Assembly (NCBI GenBank): GCA_964470965.1
Contig: CAYYIS010000033.1
Location: 1 to 60,694, forward strand
From: CAYYIS01 sp964470965
GTDB taxonomy: Bacteria; JAAXHH01; JABIQT01
Direction of reading: 5' to 3'
Length of the DNA: 60,694 nucleotides
The translations under genes and the position numbers were made by a program. The notes below the pieces were generated by a model. The model had not been told where the DNA came from. It searched no databases and was given only the letters and a program-made list of their open reading frames with translations. Below are positions 45,102-53,857 of the stretch, one piece after another. Each line of letters opens with the position of its first letter. Position 1 is the stretch's first letter.

Positions 45102-46208
45102 TCACATCGGTAAAACGGTCCCGCCCTGCACACTAAACTGTCGAAACTGATCGCCGTAGGGACCAAAATCACTCTCTTTCGCCGCTGTGATGAAGACCTG
45201 TCCGTAATCTGGCAGCAATTCGATAAGACGGGAGGTCCGAGTGTTATCTAACTCAGCAAATATATCATCCAGCAGTAACAAAGGAGGGGTCTGCATCTGT
45301 TGCCACATAAAACGGGCTTCTGCTAGTTTTATGGCGGTCGCCGCTGTTTTATGCTGCCCCTGTGATCCAAAGGCGCTCAGTGTGACTCCGTTTATGGTAA
45401 GATGCACATCATCCCGATGGGGTCCCACCACCGTAACGCCCCGGGCCCTTTCTTCCTTTTCGGCGCGATTCAGAGACGTCCGAAACGCGGCTTCTATTCC
45501 CGTTGCGTCTTCATATAAAAAAGAAGCGTTGTATCTCACTGAAAGCTCTTCACGCCCGTCGCTGATAACCCGATGAAGCTGCCGGGCTTCTTCATCCAGG
45601 TTAATGATCACTTCTTGGCGCTTGCGTATGATGCGACTGCCAAGGTCTATCAGTTGTACATTCCACAACTCGAGGTCCTGTGTATCATCGGATCGGAACT
45701 GTTGGAAACGCAAAGCTTCGTTTCGCTGCCTGACCACTCTCCTATAATTCTGCAGTGTGGTCAGGTACTGTGGGCTCGTCTGAGCAATCGCCATGTCGAG
45801 AAAGCGGCGGCGATTTCCTGGACTACCCTGTACCAATCGCCGGTCGTCCGGCGACATGACCACGGCCGCCATGGAACCGAAAAGATCTGATAGGGTTCGT
45901 TGGGGCTGGTCGTTAATCAAGACTTTCTTCCCGGTCCGCGTCGCGTAACGGATTTCCAGTTCTACATCGTACCCTGTAGCTGAAATACCGATCCCTTTTA
46001 TGAGAAAGTGGTCTCCTTCAAGGGTTACGAGATCCTTATCCTGTGCCTCGCGACAGGATCTGGCCACACAGAGATAATAGATAGCCTCCAGTAGATTGGT
46101 TTTCCCCTGGCCATTCGCGCCGAGAAACAGGTTCGATTGTTCACCACAGTCAAGAGTTAGCGAACGGTAGTTCCTGAAGTTCGTCAGCGTCAGGGTGCTC
46201 AGATGCAC
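45102..46208 (-). CDS. recF: DNA replication and repair protein RecF
   Basis: 368 residues. SMC-like ATPase that loads RecA at gaps. Walker A is G-A-N-G-Q-G-K-T-N near residue 32; the signature region is S-A-F-G-S-Q-G-Q-H-K near 283; Walker B is L-L-L-L-D-D-I-F-A-E-L-D near 310. The gene starts 12 bases after dnaN. Confidence 0.93.
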   Translation of the reverse strand: MHLSTLTLTNFRNYRSLTLDCGEQSNLFLGANGQGKTNLLEAIYYLCVARSCREAQDKDLVTLEGDHFLIKGIGISATGYDVELEIRYATRTGKKVLINDQPQRTLSDLFGSMAAVVMSPDDRRLVQGSPGNRRRFLDMAIAQTSPQYLTTLQNYRRVVRQRNEALRFQQFRSDDTQDLELWNVQLIDLGSRIIRKRQEVIINLDEEARQLHRVISDGREELSVRYNASFLYEDATGIEAAFRTSLNRAEKEERARGVTVVGPHRDDVHLTINGVTLSAFGSQGQHKTAATAIKLAEARFMWQQMQTPPLLLLDDIFAELDNTRTSRLIELLPDYGQVFITAAKESDFGPYGDQFRQFSVQGGTVLPM

Positions 46209-46220
46209 AACCGGCCTCTC

Positions 46221-47339
46221 TTAATCGGTCAGACGCAGCGGCATGATTAAGCAAACATAATCGTCATATTCAGATTGTTCCGCCGGGACGATCAAGCCGG
46301 CGCTCACAGGCGTATCAAGTTGAAATGTCACATCATCGCATTCAACCCGTTCAAGAACATCTAAAATATAGCGGTAATCATAGGCCGTATCGAGTGATGC
46401 ACCATCATATTCCGCCGGCACCTCTTCTTTAGCCTCACCACCTATGTCGTGGCTCGCCGCAGAGAGTTCTACGAACCCGGTTTTTATAGAAAATTTGATC
46501 TGTCGTGTTGTGGCATTTGAAAGAACGGCAACTCGTCTAACCGCACTCTGCAGGGCATCCCTATTTATAGTAATTATTTTATCATTACCGGTCGGTAATA
46601 CGCGTTCGTAATCTGGAAAGGTGGCTTCTATAAGGCGGGAGTACAGGGTGGTCTGGTCCAACTCAAAAACAATATGGTTTTCACCGATTGTGATCTGTGG
46701 TGGAACCTCGGATTCTCCGATCAGGCGTGCCAGGTTGTTTAATGCTTTGGGTGGAATAATAATGCCTTCGGAGACAGCGGCCTCGAACTCAGTATGCGCA
46801 GATACTTTCGCCAACCGATGTCCGTCCGTTGCGACCATCAGTACCTTATTATTCTCCATCCGGCAGAAAGCACCACCCAGACCAGGTCGGGTCTCGTCCG
46901 TCGATACCGCAAATAATGTTTTTCTTATCAGTGTCTGCAGCACCGATGGGGGAAGCGATATTGTTTGATCTGATGCAATTTCGGGTAGCGATGGGAATTC
47001 ATCTTTATCCACACCGGTCAAACGAAAAAGTCCTCTATCACATCGGGTCTCTATTTTGACCCCGTCAACCTCAATGTCCACAGGAGAATCAGGGAGCTCA
47101 CGGACCATCTCAGCAAATTTTCGTGCAGGCACAGTGATGGACCCCGGTTCGTCTATCTGCGCAGGCAACCCGGTCACGATAGACAAATCCAGATCTGTTG
47201 CTCCGATTCGCAGTGTGTTTTCATCCGTCTCCAACAATAGATTGGAGAGGATCGGTAATGTAGTCTTGGGTGGAACGACATTAAGGACGGTCTGGATACC
47301 GCTCATAAGCATGGAACTTGCCGGGATTGTGACCTTCAC
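46221..47339 (-). CDS. dnaN: DNA polymerase III beta subunit (sliding clamp)
   Basis: 372 residues with the three clamp domains. The last residues L-I-M-P-L-R-L-T-D match the clamp end P-M-R-L. G-A-T-D-L-D-L-S-I near residue 46 and A-T-D-G-H-R-L-A near 164 are family text. GGAGAA lies before the ATG. It is separated from dnaA by 733 bases of candidate origin DNA. Confidence 0.95.
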   Translation of the reverse strand: MKVTIPASSMLMSGIQTVLNVVPPKTTLPILSNLLLETDENTLRIGATDLDLSIVTGLPAQIDEPGSITVPARKFAEMVRELPDSPVDIEVDGVKIETRCDRGLFRLTGVDKDEFPSLPEIASDQTISLPPSVLQTLIRKTLFAVSTDETRPGLGGAFCRMENNKVLMVATDGHRLAKVSAHTEFEAAVSEGIIIPPKALNNLARLIGESEVPPQITIGENHIVFELDQTTLYSRLIEATFPDYERVLPTGNDKIITINRDALQSAVRRVAVLSNATTRQIKFSIKTGFVELSAASHDIGGEAKEEVPAEYDGASLDTAYDYRYILDVLERVECDDVTFQLDTPVSAGLIVPAEQSEYDDYVCLIMPLRLTD

Positions 47340-48072
47340 GATATTCTCCTTCTTATCGATGTACTTTTTATTGTCATCTGTTTTGAAATAGTATTGAACG
47401 CCAACATTAATGTACCATATATGGTATTATGTGAGGTATAGACGTTCTTAAATTGATAAGGAGTATATAAATTATATTCTTTAATGATTATTATGTGTTG
47501 CTATATACATATTTACCCTGATTGAATCAAGAAAAATATTTCAATATCGCGACACCGGACAAGGAAGTACAGGAATCGATTTGATGACTAGTACAGTATT
47601 TCGAAAGTATCATAGCCTGATTTAACATCTTATTTACCGACATTACACTGTATTCGATAGTAAATTGATTGGTTTTGGTGTATACGAATTCAAGAAATAA
47701 CGATGGGTAATTTGAACACTATTTCCGATTAGCAAAAATAACCGGAGTCTCGGGATTACTGGGTCGGGTTTTATTGACGGAAATTCAAGATGAAAAACCG
47801 GGAAACGCGTTACTTATCCACTTATCAGAGCTAGTTTAACTATTATTGTTTGTATAGTTATCTTAAACTATAATAATAATAAGGCCTGTCTATATGTGGA
47901 TAACTCAACGAAAGTACCGTTTAATTAGTTTTTTTATACGATGTTAGGGAAGAAAAATAATGTGGGCAACCATGGGGAAAAATCAATACTTATCCACACT
48001 CAACGGGGGATTTTTTAAAATATACACTTATCCACTCAATATTCACATGTTATCCATATACTTATTAACATT
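47340..48072. other. oriC: Candidate chromosomal replication origin (dnaA-dnaN gap)
   Basis: 733 bases without a gene, AT-rich. It holds perfect DnaA boxes at 47895-47903 (reverse) and 47990-47998 (forward), and one-mismatch boxes at 47814-47822, 48028-48036 and 48050-48058. AT-rich stretches at about 47400-47700 and 47840-47882 could unwind. Placement between dnaN and dnaA is a classic origin site. Confidence 0.82.
47871..47903. promoter_or_regulatory. DnaA-trio-like unwinding element beside a perfect DnaA box
   Basis: TAATAATAATAA at 47871-47882 reads as four 3'-AAT-5' triplets leading away from the reverse DnaA box at 47895-47903, with a GC patch (GGCC) between. Box, GC patch and trio array in this polarity match the bacterial basal unwinding element. 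Confidence 0.55.
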
Positions 48073-49440
48073 TCAGACACCCTTGGAAATAATATCTACG
48101 GTTCCTTGAAATTTCGGATCCTTTTTTATCATACCTTCTATCGATTGACAGGCATGAATCACTGTCGAATGATCTCTCCCGCCAAACCTTCTACCTATTT
48201 CTTTCAATGAATCATCTGTTAGTTTACGGGATAGATACATAGCAATTTGCCTGGCCAATGCAATTTCCTTACGTCGCGTCTTTGCAGATAGAATATCAAT
48301 AGAAAACCCAAAGTGATTTGCGACCGCCTTTTGAATGTCTAAAATATCAATGTCTCTCTGTGGCCGGTTAATCGTGTTATTCAGTACTTGTTTCGCCACA
48401 TCTGTCGTAATATCGCATCGAAAAAGAGAAGAATACGCCAAAAGCCTCAAAACCGCCCCCTCCAGTTCCCGAATGTTGGAGGTGATTTGGTCAGCAATAT
48501 ATGCGGTTACCTCGGGAGTTATCTCCAGACCGTCATTTTCTGCTTTCTGCTGTAGGATAGCTACACGAGTTTCATAATCCGGTGGTTGAAGGTCCGCCAG
48601 CAAACCCCATTGGAATCTCGATACCAATCTTTCTTCGAGACCAGTCAGCTGCTGAGGGGGTTGGTCACAGGTCAGCACTATCTGTTTGCCATTCTGGCGC
48701 AACACATCAAATGTATGAAAAAACTGTTCCTGTGTTTGATCCTTATGTCCCCTGCAGAAGAACTGAATATCATCCACAATCAACATATCTACATGTCTGT
48801 ACATCTGGGCAAATTCTTTGGTCTTTTTATCCTGAATGGAATTAATAAAATCAATGGTGAATTGTTCGGACGATACATACCGAAGACGGTCCACCGTACC
48901 ACGGGAAGTCGATCCATGTGCGATAGCCTGGGCCAGATGTGTCTTCCCCAAACCAACCCCGCCATAAATCACTAGTGGATTGAATGTGGATTTTCCTGGA
49001 GATTCGACTACTGCCAGCGACGCGGCATGGGCGTACTGATTGCATGTTCCGACGACAAAATTATCGAAGGTGTATCCATCATAGAGATTACTCAGAGGTT
49101 CTATTGGGTTTTCCTCTTGAGACGTTGCAACCGCGCTCGGGGCCTTCGTGTTGAGGGGTCGAGATGGGATAGGGGTTATTTTCTGCTGTTTTTCCGCGAT
49201 ACTGAATGCGACAGACAGATCTACGCCAAATTTTTGAGAGAGGACTTGTTTTATAATCGGTAGGTGATGTTCCTCAATCCAATCTTCGAAGAACTGGTTG
49301 GGAACCTGTATCGTTAACGTCTCCTCGGTCAGTAGGACTCCCTTTGTGGGTTTGAACCAGGTGTCGAATGTCTGTCCTCTGACCATCTTCTGTATTACAT
49401 TCAGACATTGTGCCCATATCTGTTCTGGATCCTCAATCAT
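48073..49440 (-). CDS. dnaA: Chromosomal replication initiator protein DnaA
   Basis: 455 residues. Domain I covers about 1-80. The AAA+ domain has Walker A G-G-V-G-L-G-K-T-H near residue 162 and Walker B L-I-V-D-D-I-Q-F-F near 223. The DNA-binding domain ends with G-G-R-D-H-S-T-V-I-H-A near 426, which reads the DnaA box. The gene is divergent from rpmH, and no good ribosome site precedes the ATG; a -10-like TATTAT lies 6 bases before it, so a leaderless transcript is possible. Confidence 0.96.
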   Translation of the reverse strand: MIEDPEQIWAQCLNVIQKMVRGQTFDTWFKPTKGVLLTEETLTIQVPNQFFEDWIEEHHLPIIKQVLSQKFGVDLSVAFSIAEKQQKITPIPSRPLNTKAPSAVATSQEENPIEPLSNLYDGYTFDNFVVGTCNQYAHAASLAVVESPGKSTFNPLVIYGGVGLGKTHLAQAIAHGSTSRGTVDRLRYVSSEQFTIDFINSIQDKKTKEFAQMYRHVDMLIVDDIQFFCRGHKDQTQEQFFHTFDVLRQNGKQIVLTCDQPPQQLTGLEERLVSRFQWGLLADLQPPDYETRVAILQQKAENDGLEITPEVTAYIADQITSNIRELEGAVLRLLAYSSLFRCDITTDVAKQVLNNTINRPQRDIDILDIQKAVANHFGFSIDILSAKTRRKEIALARQIAMYLSRKLTDDSLKEIGRRFGGRDHSTVIHACQSIEGMIKKDPKFQGTVDIISKGV

Positions 49441-49807
49441 GATTTATAATACTCTACTTTTGTTCACAGTTTCAATAAATAAATTAGTTGTCCACACAGT
49501 TATCAACACCCACTAACAAATCTTTATCCCATGTTATATTTGAATTTAAACGCTAATAAATGCAACAGACTGATGGTTGTCAACATGAATGTGTATAACT
49601 TTCTTTCTTGGCGAGGCAGTATTTAACCATGATATAGAAGATAACCCAGGATGTCAAGACCCCGCCCTCGATTATTTTTTTAAAATGGGAAGGGGAAAAG
49701 CCTAGAAAAAGCGCTTGACATTCCGGGGTGAAAATGCTATCATTCACGGCTGTTGTAAATAAAAACACACCTAACATTTAGAAATAGGCATTACGAGGAG
49801 TCAGGGT
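49441..49807. promoter_or_regulatory. dnaA/rpmH divergent gap with DnaA box-like sites
   Basis: This 367-base gap has no gene I support. Near dnaA it holds TTGTCCACA (49488-49496), TTATCAACA (49500-49508) and TTGTTCACA (49460-49468), each a DnaA box with one or two mismatches, close together. They could autoregulate dnaA or form the second half of a two-part origin. Confidence 0.6.
49715..49743 (+). promoter_or_regulatory. Strong promoter of rpmH
   Basis: TTGACA (49715-49720) and TATCAT (49738-49743) are 17 bases apart, one base from the consensus in each respect but the fourth -10 base. Transcription should start near 49750 and read rpmH, rnpA, yidD and beyond. Confidence 0.75.
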
Positions 49808-49942
49808 ATGAAGAGAACATTTCAACCCAGCAATTTAAAACGGCATCGACGCCATGGGTTTAGGAAGCGCATGAGCACGCGATCCGGTAGGCTCATTTTG
49901 AAGCGCCGTCGCGCTAAAGGCCGGGCGCAACTCAGCGCTTAG
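49808..49942 (+). CDS. rpmH: 50S ribosomal protein L34
   Basis: A 44-residue, very basic protein starting M-K-R-T-F-Q-P-S-N-L-K-R and holding H-G-F-R-K-R-M-S-T-R-S-G-R, the L34 signature. AGGAG lies 9 to 10 bases before the ATG. It is first in the operon with rnpA, as usual. Confidence 0.97.
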   Translation: MKRTFQPSNLKRHRRHGFRKRMSTRSGRLILKRRRAKGRAQLSA

Positions 49943-49975
49943 CAGCGATCAACTTTCTCGCTAGGATCATTACCC

Positions 49976-50344
49976 ATGACACGGGATGACGAGCGCTATC
50001 CCAGTCGAGAACATCTCCGCTCGAAAAGAGAATTTGACCTGGTTCGCCAAGCCGGAATGGTGGCCACAGGGCGGTTTGTGGTCGTTTCTATCCTCCAAAA
50101 TCCGGATGAGTGTGTCAGGCGGGTTGGCTTTATAGTAAGCAAAAGAACCGGCAATGCGGTTTGTCGGAATCGTACCAGGCGTCGCCTTAGAGAAATATAC
50201 CGAAAAAACAGGCAGGTATTTACACCAGCGATGTGGACAGTTGTCATCGCGCGTCGGATGGTAGCGAAAGCATCGTACCGGGATTTAGAGCAGGATCTTT
50301 TAAACACCTTTATAGATGTTAAAAGGAATTTCCCTTGTCCATAG
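49976..50344 (+). CDS. rnpA: Ribonuclease P protein component
   Basis: 122 residues. Binds RNase P RNA and helps tRNA 5' maturation. The RNR motif is C-R-N-R-T-R-R-R-L-R-E near residue 63. The N-terminal L-R-S-K-R-E-F-D-L-V near 16 is typical. The gene overlaps the start of yidD. Confidence 0.93.
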   Translation: MTRDDERYPSREHLRSKREFDLVRQAGMVATGRFVVVSILQNPDECVRRVGFIVSKRTGNAVCRNRTRRRLREIYRKNRQVFTPAMWTVVIARRMVAKASYRDLEQDLLNTFIDVKRNFPCP

Positions 50345-50562
50345 TTGTTCGAAATTTCGTTAACGTCGGCGTTGCGGTCATTAGAATGTACCAGTTGTGT
50401 ATCTCGCCCTTTTTGCCCTCCCATTGTAGATTCAGGCCTACTTGTTCACAGTATGCGATAGATGCCCTTCACAAATACGGGATTTGTGCTGGTGTATTCA
50501 GATCGGTTCGTCGAATTCTGCGCTGTCATCCATTTCGTCCCGGTGGATTTGACCCGGCGTAA
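50335..50562 (+). CDS. yidD: Membrane protein insertion efficiency factor YidD
   Basis: 75 residues from TTG 50335, which overlaps rnpA by 10 bases and has AAGGA about 9 bases upstream. C-R-F-x-P-T-C-S-Q-Y-A near residue 32, with two Cys, and H-P-F-R-P-G-G-F-D-P near 64 are the family signature. It aids YidC. Confidence 0.9.
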   Translation: MSIVVRNFVNVGVAVIRMYQLCISPFLPSHCRFRPTCSQYAIDALHKYGICAGVFRSVRRILRCHPFRPGGFDPA

Positions 50563-50610
50563 TCGAACGTATAAAACCTTTCACCCCTCCCTGAATGGAA
50601 TAAGGCAACA

Positions 50611-52383
50611 ATGGAAAAACGGGCAGTTCTCGCATTTGGTTTAATATTAGTGGTGTTTGTAGTCACTTCTACGCCTACCTACCGAGAGATGTTTTCCGGT
50701 CCGGGTGGCCCGGGCGAAACGGACGGGACGATATCCCCCGACCCGGTGTCTGATTCCGGATCCCTTTCAACAGAAACACCTGAAATAGGTATCCCCTCCC
50801 CGTCGGCTCCCACCGCAGATGTTCGCGTTCCAGGTGCACCGCCCTTAGGGCTGTCGAATGCAGTATCCGAAACATCGTTTCTCGCTATTGACCGGACGCG
50901 TGTTCAAGATTGGAATCGGGATGAGCAACTCATCACATTGCGCCCGGATTCAGTTTCTCGTGCGGCAACGCTGATTTCCGTCGAGAGCGATCTTTACTCC
51001 GGCGTGTTCAACACACGCGGGGGTGTGATCACGAGCTGGCGACTCAAGGCATATCAAGGATTAAACGATCCTTGGGTTGAACTTGTACCTGAAGGTCGCG
51101 GCGGCGGACCGGATCTTTTTATAGCCAGTGAAAATGGAGTTATAGATTTTTCCCAGGTCATTTTCGAAGCATCCGTTTCTGACTTGCAGATAAATGATAG
51201 CCGGCCTGTCGGATCTATCCAATTTACGTACACGGATAGATCGGGTTTAAGCATAGTTAAACGATACACGTTTACCCGTGACGATTATGCTGTAAAGCTT
51301 GATGTCTCTTTACTCGGAACTCAGAATGCCGCTCTTGGGAACAAATATTTCCTGCGTTGGGGAGGCGGTATAAATATCACGGAGCCTAACAGTGACCTGG
51401 ATCTTTATGAATTCCGAACATTCAGGTACGTAGGCGATGAGGTGGATGAACAGGATATTGGCAGCGAGGAATTAGAGGTGAAGCCGCTTACCGGTGTTAC
51501 CCGCTGGGTCGGTGTTCGGAGCAAGTATTTTTTCATAGGCATCGCACCTGAAGAACGCACAGGCGTTGGTAGTCTACTCAGCGCGCGGCCCGTAAATTCC
51601 CCCTCCGGATCCAATCGGCATCTCTCTGCTGAAATAGATATGGCTCGGTCATCCGACGTACGCGATTCCTTCGTGCTGTATTTTGGCCCTGTCGATTATA
51701 ACACCCTTTTGTCGTATGGAAATCATTTTGAAGAAGTGGTTAACCTCGGTTGGCCGGTCATCAGTTTTTTCAGCTACTATATTCTAATCGCCATGATATG
51801 GCTGCATCAATGGATATCAAACTACGGCACGGTCATTATTGTTCTTTCTGTTATCGTTAAAATCATCCTCTATCCACTTACTTATAAGAGTATGCAGTCA
51901 ATGCAGAATATGCAAAAGGTGCAGCCCAAGATGGAGGAATTGCGGACAAAGTACAAAAATGATGCTAAAAAACTCCAGCAGGAGATGATGAAACTCTACA
52001 GGGAACAGGGCGTCAATCCTGTCGGTGGCTGCCTACCCATGTTGTTACAGATGCCTATTCTGTTCGCGCTCTATTCTATATTCAACAGTACTATCGAACT
52101 GCGTCGGGAACCATTTATAGAGGGCTGGATAACGGATTTGTCCCAGGCAGATCCCTATTATATTATGCCCGTGCTGATGGGACTCTCGATGCTTGTTCAA
52201 TCCAAAATGACCATGAAAGATCCCAGACAGGTAGCATTTGTATATATTATGCCGGTCGTATTGATCTACTTTATGAGCACCATGTCCTCAGGTCTTGTGT
52301 TATACTGGACAATGGTCAATCTCCTGACTATTCTTCAACAATTACTGCAAAACCGTTATATGCCCGCGCCGGCTACTACCTAA
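50611..52383 (+). CDS. yidC: Membrane protein insertase YidC
   Basis: 590 residues. An N-terminal helix (about 4-21) is followed by a large periplasmic beta domain (about 100-370), then the five-helix insertase core (about 380-585), with text W-L-H-Q-W-I-S-N-Y-G near 403 and G-G-C-L-P-M-L-L-Q-M-P near 472. The cytoplasmic coil M-Q-N-M-Q-K-V-Q-P-K-M near 430 is present. Diderm type because of the periplasmic domain. Confidence 0.94.
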   Translation: MEKRAVLAFGLILVVFVVTSTPTYREMFSGPGGPGETDGTISPDPVSDSGSLSTETPEIGIPSPSAPTADVRVPGAPPLGLSNAVSETSFLAIDRTRVQDWNRDEQLITLRPDSVSRAATLISVESDLYSGVFNTRGGVITSWRLKAYQGLNDPWVELVPEGRGGGPDLFIASENGVIDFSQVIFEASVSDLQINDSRPVGSIQFTYTDRSGLSIVKRYTFTRDDYAVKLDVSLLGTQNAALGNKYFLRWGGGINITEPNSDLDLYEFRTFRYVGDEVDEQDIGSEELEVKPLTGVTRWVGVRSKYFFIGIAPEERTGVGSLLSARPVNSPSGSNRHLSAEIDMARSSDVRDSFVLYFGPVDYNTLLSYGNHFEEVVNLGWPVISFFSYYILIAMIWLHQWISNYGTVIIVLSVIVKIILYPLTYKSMQSMQNMQKVQPKMEELRTKYKNDAKKLQQEMMKLYREQGVNPVGGCLPMLLQMPILFALYSIFNSTIELRREPFIEGWITDLSQADPYYIMPVLMGLSMLVQSKMTMKDPRQVAFVYIMPVVLIYFMSTMSSGLVLYWTMVNLLTILQQLLQNRYMPAPATT

Positions 52384-52438
52384 ACCAATGAATGTATTGT
52401 TTTAGGTATTGTTTTCTCCTTTCACACTTCGATCGCAT

Positions 52439-53818
52439 ATGAGTCAATGGCTTTCGGATACCATAGCCGCCATCGCAACCGCTCCCGGTGAAGCCGGTCT
52501 CTGCATCGTCCGCATGAGCGGTCCGGACGCCCTCAAGATAGCTGACAGAGTTTTCTTGGGTCACTCCCTGCCTTCCAATTGCCAATCACATACGGTTCAT
52601 TATGGTCATATTGTGGATCCCGTCAGTAAGGACCGGGTAGATGAGGTTTTGGTTACCATTATGCATAAACCCAGAACCTATACTTGTGAGGATGTGGTAG
52701 AGATCAGCGGGCATGGTGGGATGAGGCCCGGCACAAGGATCCTTGAGGCCCTCATCCTTGCCGGTGCTCGGCTCGCCGGTCCCGGTGAATTCACGAAACG
52801 CGCTTTCCTTAACGGTAGGGTGGACCTGTTGCAGGCTGAAGCGGTTGCGGAAATCATTCGGGGTCGGACGGATGCAGCACATCGGGCCGGATTACGGCAA
52901 CTTAACGGCGACTTCTCACGTTCTATAAACGAATATAGAGGGAAATACCTCGATTTGCTGACACTTATCGAAGTGGGTATTGACTTTACTGAAGAGGATA
53001 TTCCTGAATTCCACTATTCGCATTTTCTCTCTCTTGCAAAACCCGTCCATCAATCGCTAAAAGATCTCGCCAACGATGCGCGAAACTGGCGTAGCCTTAC
53101 TGAAGGCCTAAGGCTGTTGCTGATCGGGCGGCCCAATGTAGGGAAATCGAGTTTGCTTAATCGATTCGTGAACCACGAAAGGGCTATTGTCGATCCCTCG
53201 CCCGGCACCACGCGTGATACGATTGAAGAAATGATCGATTTTAATGGTGTTCCCGTTTCTTTGATAGATTCAGCAGGCATCAGGTCATCGGGCAGATCCA
53301 TTGAATCCCAGGGTGTGGAAAGGTCCCTCCGGGAAGCGGAGTCCTGTGATCTCTTCTTATGGGTGATAGATGGTTCAAGGGAACTTCAAAAAGAGGATGA
53401 GCAGGTTTATCAACATCTCAATGTAGAGAAAACACTCGGGGTTCTTAACAAATCGGATATTGGGTCTGTCCTCACCAAGGACCTTCTCTCGCAGTTTGAT
53501 ATCCAGGAATGGGTACAGGTCTCCGCTCTTACCGGCGAGGGTTTCCGGTCTTTGAAGGAGACGCTGTTTAAAAAAATGGTAGGTGCGCACGACAATTATG
53601 AATCGCAGGGTGTTGTCAATGTTAGGCAGCTTGAGTGTTTAGAAAATGCGCTTGCCCACTCTCATCAAGTGCTGCATTTACTTAATAGGGAATATGAACA
53701 AGAAGTCATTGCTATAGAGGTCAAAGAGGTTGTATCACAATTCGATCAGATACTCGGTTTGGAAATAGGTGAAGATCTACTCGATAATATTTTTTCCTCT
53801 TTTTGTATTGGTAAATGA
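52439..53818 (+). CDS. mnmE: tRNA modification GTPase MnmE
   Basis: 459 residues from ATG 52439; the frame is open from 52409 but the family starts here. The folate-binding N-terminal domain is followed by a GTPase domain with G-R-P-N-V-G-K-S near residue 222, T-T-R-D-T near 255 and D-S-A-G near 275. The end F-C-I-G-K holds the catalytic Cys of the C-x-G-K motif. Works with MnmG on wobble uridine 34. Confidence 0.95.
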   Translation: MSQWLSDTIAAIATAPGEAGLCIVRMSGPDALKIADRVFLGHSLPSNCQSHTVHYGHIVDPVSKDRVDEVLVTIMHKPRTYTCEDVVEISGHGGMRPGTRILEALILAGARLAGPGEFTKRAFLNGRVDLLQAEAVAEIIRGRTDAAHRAGLRQLNGDFSRSINEYRGKYLDLLTLIEVGIDFTEEDIPEFHYSHFLSLAKPVHQSLKDLANDARNWRSLTEGLRLLLIGRPNVGKSSLLNRFVNHERAIVDPSPGTTRDTIEEMIDFNGVPVSLIDSAGIRSSGRSIESQGVERSLREAESCDLFLWVIDGSRELQKEDEQVYQHLNVEKTLGVLNKSDIGSVLTKDLLSQFDIQEWVQVSALTGEGFRSLKETLFKKMVGAHDNYESQGVVNVRQLECLENALAHSHQVLHLLNREYEQEVIAIEVKEVVSQFDQILGLEIGEDLLDNIFSSFCIGK

Positions 53819-53824
53819 TATGTT

Positions 53825-53840
53825 TGTTTCACGTGGAACA
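53825..53840. promoter_or_regulatory. parS-like ParB binding site, one mismatch
   Basis: TGTTTCACGTGGAACA differs from the 16-base parS palindrome TGTTTCACGTGAAACA at one base. It lies between mnmE and mnmG. Confidence 0.8.
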
Positions 53841-53857
53841 AACCGGGAGTTATGGCC

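Noticed and set aside
49580..49777. A 65-codon open frame upstream of dnaA on the minus strand.
   Set aside because: It runs across the strong rpmH promoter and has no family text.
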